From: Kribbella sp. VKM Ac-2568
Lineage (GTDB): Bacteria > Actinomycetota > Actinomycetes > Propionibacteriales > Kribbellaceae
DNA length: 64,000 bases
Assembly: GCF_004345365.1 (NCBI RefSeq)
Contig: NZ_SLVF01000001.1
Span: 744,001-808,000 of the forward strand
Direction of reading: 5' to 3'
The notes beneath the pieces are model-generated. The model searched no databases. It was not told the DNA's origin and saw only the letters and a program-made list of their open reading frames with translations. Shown here one piece after another: positions 59,974 to 64,000 of this stretch; the stretch's first letter is position 1; each line of letters opens with the position of its first letter. Made by a program: the position numbers and the translations under genes.

Positions 59974-62519
59974 GCCCGATCGAGTTCTCCCGTCGGCAGA
60001 CTCTCGGCCTCGCGGCCGCGGCAGTAGTTGGTACTACGTTCGCGGCCGCGCCCGCCCAGGCGGCGTCCAACCGCTGGGTCCGGGAGACCCTGCGCAGGAT
60101 GTCGCTCGAGCAGAAGGTCGGGCAGCTCTTCGTCAGCTACGTCTACGGCCCGACCGCGGACACGGCCGACCAGCGCAACACCAACCTGTACGGCGTGGCG
60201 ACCCCGGCCGAGGTGGTACGCAAGTACCGCCTCGGCGGGGTGATCTACTTCGCCTGGACCGACTCGGTCGCCAACCCCGACCAGATCGCGCGGCTGTCGA
60301 ACGGCCTGCAGAGCGCCTCCCTGGACAACCAGGGGATCCCGCTGCAGATCAGCACCGACCAGGAGCACGGCGTCGTGTTCCGGGTCGGTCCGCCGGCCAC
60401 CCAGTTCCCCGGCGCGATGGCGCTCGGGGCGACCAGGTCCGCCACGAACGCGCGCACGGCCGGCGGCATCGGCGGACGCGAGCTCAAGGCCGTCGGCGTC
60501 AGCACCGACTTCGCGCCGGTCGCCGACGTCAACGTGAACCCGCTCAATCCGGTGATCGGCGTCCGCTCGTTCTCGAGCGACCCGCAACTGGTCGCGCAGC
60601 TGACGGCCGCGCAGGTCGCCGGCTACCAGCGCGACGGCCGGATCGTCTCCACCGCGAAGCACTTCCCGGGCCACGGTGACACCGCGACCGACAGCCACAC
60701 CGGCATCCCGGTGATCAGCCACACCCGCGAGCAGTGGAACACCATCGACCGTCCGCCCTTCGAGGCGGCGATCCGGGCCGGCATCGAGTCGATCATGACG
60801 GCGCACATCGTCGTCCCGGCGCTCGATCCGTCCGGGGACCCAGCCACCCTGAGCAAGCCGATCCTGACCGGGATCCTGCGCGAGCAGCTCGGCTTCGACG
60901 GGGTGGTGATCACCGATTCCCTCGGCATGCAAGGCGTCCGGGACAAGTACGGCGACGCCGAGATCCCGCTGCGGGCGATCGAGGCCGGCGTCGACCAGCT
61001 CCTGATGCCGGTCGACCTGGATCTCGCGTACAACTCGGTCCTCAACGCCGTTCGCAGCGGCCGGATCAGCGAGCAGCGGATCGACCAGAGCCTCGAGCGG
61101 ATCCTCAGTCTGAAGCTGAAGACCGGCGTCGTCGACCACCCGTACGTCGACCTCACCCGCGTCTCGAAGATCGTCGGTACGCCTGCCAACTACGCGGCGG
61201 CACAGCGCATCGCCGACCAGAGCACCACCCTGCTCAAGAACGACGCCGGCCTGCTGCCGCTGTCGCCCGCGTCCCGCAAGATCCTGGTCGCGGGCTACAC
61301 ACCGGCGGTCCTCGGCGCGGCGTTGCAGAAGCGCGGTGCGACCACCACGGTCAAGGACACCGGCGCCACTCCCACCGACGCCAAGATCGACGATGCGGTC
61401 GCGGCGTCCGCGGCGGCTGACCTGACGATCGTGCTCACCATGAAGGCGTGGGACACGGCCGTCACCGACAAGCAGGCCAAGCAGCAGAAGCTCGTCAACG
61501 CACTGCTCGCCACCGGCCGCCCGGTGATCGTTGTCGCTGTCCGCGACCCATACGACGTCGCGTACTTCGCCGCGGCACGGACCACCCTCGCCACGTACTC
61601 CTACGCGGCCGTCTCCCACGAAGCTCTCGCCAAGGTCCTGTACGGCGAGATCGCGCCGACGGGCAAGCTCCCGGTGGACATCCCGACCGCCGCGGATCCC
61701 ACCCAGTCGCTGTATCCGTTCGGCCACGGCCTCACCTGGGACGCCAAGGAGACCCGCCTGACGGTGGCGTCGTACAACATCCACGCGGGGGCGGGCGAGG
61801 ACAACGTCTTCGACCTGGACCGGACGGCGCTGGCGATCAAGGCGCTCGACGCGGACGTGGTCGGCCTCGAAGAGGTGGACGTGCACTGGGACGCGCGCAG
61901 CCAGTGGCGGGACACCATCGCGGAACTGGCGGAGAAGCTCGGCATGTACGCCGGGTTCGCGCCGATCTACGACCTGGATCCTCCGGCCGCCGGGCAGCCG
62001 CGCAGACAGTACGGCGTCGGGGTGCTCTCGCGATTCCCCTTACAACGTACAGAGAACCATCCGATCACCCGGCTCTCCACCCAGGACCCGAATCCCGTGC
62101 CCGCTCCGGCGCCGGGATTCCTGGAGGCCGAGCTCGACGTCCGCGGCCGCCGGGTGCACGTCTACGTCACGCACCTGGACTACCGGGCCGACCCGTCGGT
62201 CCGGCTCGCCCAGGTGGACGACACGGTGAAGATCCTGGCCCGGGACCGCAAGAAGGACCTGCAGATCCTGGTCGGCGACTTCAACGCCGAGCACGACGCG
62301 CCCGAGCTCGCCAAGCTCTGGGGGCGCCTCGACGACAGCTGGACCGAGGCCGCGGCGACCACTGGTGGTCCCTCGACCTATCCGGCCGTCACTCCGGTGA
62401 AGCGGATCGACTTCGTCACTGTGGGCGCGGGCTTCCGCGTCCAGCACGCCGCAGTACCTCCAGAATCAACGGCCAGTGATCACCGCCCCGTGGTGGCTGA
62501 CCTGTACTTCCGCCCGTGA
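59970..62519 (+). CDS. GH3 (NagZ-like) fused to an endonuclease/exonuclease/phosphatase domain
   Basis: 849 residues in one uninterrupted frame. Residues 1-31 are a Tat signal (FSRRQTLGL, cleavage near AQA). Residues 34-590 are a complete GH3 unit closely similar to the upstream protein: KHFPGHGDTATDSH at 230-243, nucleophile Asp316 in ITDSLGM, ending FGHGLTW at 584-590. Residues 597-849 are an EEP-superfamily domain with all expected residues: Asn603 (SYNIH), Glu634 or Glu635 (GLEEVD), His735 (THLDY), Asp770/Asn772 (GDFN) and Asp837/His838 (SDHRP). There is no linker. GTG start overlaps the previous stop. The phosphoester substrate is unknown. Confidence 0.9.
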   Translation: MSPIEFSRRQTLGLAAAAVVGTTFAAAPAQAASNRWVRETLRRMSLEQKVGQLFVSYVYGPTADTADQRNTNLYGVATPAEVVRKYRLGGVIYFAWTDSVANPDQIARLSNGLQSASLDNQGIPLQISTDQEHGVVFRVGPPATQFPGAMALGATRSATNARTAGGIGGRELKAVGVSTDFAPVADVNVNPLNPVIGVRSFSSDPQLVAQLTAAQVAGYQRDGRIVSTAKHFPGHGDTATDSHTGIPVISHTREQWNTIDRPPFEAAIRAGIESIMTAHIVVPALDPSGDPATLSKPILTGILREQLGFDGVVITDSLGMQGVRDKYGDAEIPLRAIEAGVDQLLMPVDLDLAYNSVLNAVRSGRISEQRIDQSLERILSLKLKTGVVDHPYVDLTRVSKIVGTPANYAAAQRIADQSTTLLKNDAGLLPLSPASRKILVAGYTPAVLGAALQKRGATTTVKDTGATPTDAKIDDAVAASAAADLTIVLTMKAWDTAVTDKQAKQQKLVNALLATGRPVIVVAVRDPYDVAYFAAARTTLATYSYAAVSHEALAKVLYGEIAPTGKLPVDIPTAADPTQSLYPFGHGLTWDAKETRLTVASYNIHAGAGEDNVFDLDRTALAIKALDADVVGLEEVDVHWDARSQWRDTIAELAEKLGMYAGFAPIYDLDPPAAGQPRRQYGVGVLSRFPLQRTENHPITRLSTQDPNPVPAPAPGFLEAELDVRGRRVHVYVTHLDYRADPSVRLAQVDDTVKILARDRKKDLQILVGDFNAEHDAPELAKLWGRLDDSWTEAAATTGGPSTYPAVTPVKRIDFVTVGAGFRVQHAAVPPESTASDHRPVVADLYFRP

Positions 62520-62553
62520 CTACTTCCCCTGTGTGTCCTCGAAGGAGAATGCG

Positions 62554-63843
62554 ATGAAGCGCCGCAGTCTGCTGGCTGGTGCGGGAGCACTCGCCGCCGC
62601 CCCGTTGATCGACGTCCAGGCCGCCGGCGCGGCCGAGCCGGCCAAGCAAGGCAGCAAGGTGACGACCGGCGCCCAGGCGCTGGCGAACGACGGATGGAAG
62701 GCACTCGCCGGGCAGAAGGTCGGGGTGATCAGCAACCCGACCGGCATCCTGGAGGACCTGAACCACATCGTCGACACCATGCACGCGTCCGGCAAGGTGA
62801 ACGTGGTCGCGGTCTTCGGGCCCGAGCACGGCTTCCGCGGCAGCGCGCAGGCCGGCGGTTCCGAGGGCGACCACGTCGACCCGCGGACCGGGATCATGGT
62901 CTACGACGCGTACGGCGCGAACGCGGACAAGCTCGCCTCGCTCTACACGAAGTCGGGCGTCGAGACGGTCGTGTTCGACATCCAGGACGTCGGCTCGCGG
63001 TTCTACACCTACATCTGGACCATGTACGAGGCGATGATCGCCGCGGTCCGGACCGGCGCCAAGTTCGTCGTGCTGGACCGGCCGAACCCGGTCGGCGGCT
63101 ACGCGCGCGGCCCGATGCTCAAGCCCGGCTACACCTCGGGCGTGGGCAAGGAGGAGATCATCCAGCAGCACGGCATGACCGTGGGCGAGCTGGCCCGGCT
63201 CTTCAACGCCGAGTACCTGCCGCTGGACGCGAACGGCGCCCGGCTCAAGGAGCTCCAGGTGATCCAGGTGAAGGGCTGGAAGCGGGACCAGCTGTACGCC
63301 GACACCGGACTGACCTGGGTGATGCCGAGCCCGAACATGCCGACGCCCGACACCGCGCTGCTCTACCCCGGCGCCTGCCTGTTCGAGGCGACCAACATGT
63401 CCGAAGGCCGCGGCACCACCCGGCCGTTCGAGCTGATCGGCGCGCCGTACGCCGACTACAAGTGGGCGCAGGCGCTGCAGACCAAGAACATCCCGGGCAT
63501 CGCCTTCCGCGAGGCCTACTTCACGCCGTTCATCAGCAAGAACGCGAACGTGCTCTGCGGTGGAGTGCAGATCCAGATCACCGACCCGCACCGGGTCGAG
63601 GCGATCGTCGCCGCGACCCACATGATCGTCGAGGCCAAGAGGCTGTACCCGGGCTTCGCCTGGCGTACCGGTGACAACCCGCCCGGCCGGTGGATCGACC
63701 TGCTGACCGGCTCGGATCGCTTCCGCACCATGCTGGACGGCGGCGCCACCGCCGAGGCGATCATCGCCGCCTGGCGCAGCGAGACCGACGCCTGGACCGC
63801 CCGGCGCGCGAAGTACCTGCTGTACAAGGGAGATCACCGGTGA
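62554..63843 (+). CDS. namZ: NamZ-type exo-N-acetylmuramidase (DUF1343)
   Basis: 429-residue exported enzyme of the DUF1343/NamZ family, which removes MurNAc from the non-reducing end of peptidoglycan fragments. KRRSLLAGAG at the N-terminus is a Tat-like signal running to about residue 27. Family motifs: FGPEHGFRG at 88-96, FDIQDVGSRFYTY at 141-153, LDRPNPVGG, and EGRGTTRPFELIGAP. GAAGGAG precedes the ATG. In Bacillus namZ sits beside nagZ and amiE, the same association seen here. Confidence 0.92.
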   Translation: MKRRSLLAGAGALAAAPLIDVQAAGAAEPAKQGSKVTTGAQALANDGWKALAGQKVGVISNPTGILEDLNHIVDTMHASGKVNVVAVFGPEHGFRGSAQAGGSEGDHVDPRTGIMVYDAYGANADKLASLYTKSGVETVVFDIQDVGSRFYTYIWTMYEAMIAAVRTGAKFVVLDRPNPVGGYARGPMLKPGYTSGVGKEEIIQQHGMTVGELARLFNAEYLPLDANGARLKELQVIQVKGWKRDQLYADTGLTWVMPSPNMPTPDTALLYPGACLFEATNMSEGRGTTRPFELIGAPYADYKWAQALQTKNIPGIAFREAYFTPFISKNANVLCGGVQIQITDPHRVEAIVAATHMIVEAKRLYPGFAWRTGDNPPGRWIDLLTGSDRFRTMLDGGATAEAIIAAWRSETDAWTARRAKYLLYKGDHR

Positions 63844-64000
63844 AACTGGTCAAGCCGATCGCGGTAGTGTCTACCCTGATGCTCACCGTGGCCACTCCTG
63901 CAGTTGCTTCAGGCAACAAGTCCGGGCGCTTCGACCAGCCGCACGACGGTTACGCGCCGAAGTCGACGCTGTTGCGCGACTCGACCCCCGCGAAGGCCGG
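63840..64000 (+). CDS. start of an exported protein, probably a serine hydrolase (partial)
   Basis: Only the first 53 codons are in the window. GTG overlaps the namZ stop (GTGA). A signal peptide is clear (KLVKPIAVVSTLMLTVATPAVA). The mature start FDQPHDGYAPKSTLLRDSTP followed by AKAG resembles the N-terminus of beta-lactamase-fold serine hydrolases found beside nagZ and namZ in actinomycetes. The catalytic motifs would lie beyond the window, so this is a provisional call. Confidence 0.5.
   Translation, partial: MKLVKPIAVVSTLMLTVATPAVASGNKSGRFDQPHDGYAPKSTLLRDSTPAKA

Noticed and set aside
58132..61886. two frames of over 600 codons antisense to the GH3 genes
   Set aside because: Both mirror the GH3 coding pattern and differ from each other only as the GH3 paralogues do, which is what shadows would show.

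Overview
This window is chromosomal DNA of a high-GC actinomycete. The gene order (rpoC, then rpsL-rpsG-fusA-tuf, the S10-spc-alpha ribosomal clusters, rplM-rpsI-glmM), the GTG and TTG starts, the eukaryote-like IleS, and the long charged tails on ribosomal proteins all fit this group. The overall content fits the Propionibacteriales, most likely a Kribbella-like soil organism. That genus-level call is inference from gene style, not from a database match.

Layout. 1-2715: 3' two-thirds of rpoC and its terminator. 2735-8696: an accessory block (DUF1801 protein, an alpha/beta hydrolase fused to an NTF2-like domain, a mycothiol-dependent isomerase-family protein, and a divergent DUF1800/DUF1501 export pair). 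8697-13538: str operon (rpsL, rpsG, fusA, tuf) with a strong promoter and long leader. 13592-16816: ileS, placed between tuf and the S10 operon and closed by tandem hairpins. 17295-30053: rpsJ to rplO, then secY, adk and map. 30142-32734: two small membrane-protein genes, an imine-reductase-like gene and its divergent HxlR regulator. 32977-36923: infA, rpmJ (37 codons), rpsM, rpsK, rpsD, rpoA, rplQ. 36992-39712: truA, an RsmC-like methyltransferase, an ECF sigma factor and its membrane partner, all overlapping. 39713-46911: accessory genes including a HEAKH metallopeptidase-like protein with a helical partner, an ABC-F ATPase, an acetyltransferase, a CGNR zinc-finger protein, a membrane-anchored GH18-like protein co-transcribed with a TetR regulator, an NTF2-like protein and a DoxX protein. 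47148-48434: gltA. 48719-51078: rplM, rpsI, glmM. 51106-57310: LacI regulator divergent from a sugar ABC transporter operon ending in ThuA-like and ThuB-like enzymes. 57303-57917: a broken NTF2-like remnant and a membrane-anchored glutaredoxin-like protein. 58001-64000: an exported peptidoglycan-salvage cluster (NagZ-like GH3, a second GH3 fused to an endonuclease/exonuclease/phosphatase domain, NamZ, and the start of a probable serine hydrolase).

How it works together. Most of the window makes the translation and transcription machinery. The three catabolic blocks (HxlR/imine reductase, LacI/ABC/ThuAB, NagZ/NamZ) each carry a recognisable operator next to a promoter. The last cluster would strip GlcNAc and MurNAc from muropeptides outside the membrane. 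Its second enzyme has an architecture I do not recognise: a complete NagZ-type glycosidase that runs straight, with no linker, into a complete metal-dependent phosphoesterase domain. I consider it the most interesting item here. Others worth a look are the extra C-terminal module on ribosomal protein L17, the leader motif shared by the rpsL and rpsJ operons, and the HEAKH protein pair.
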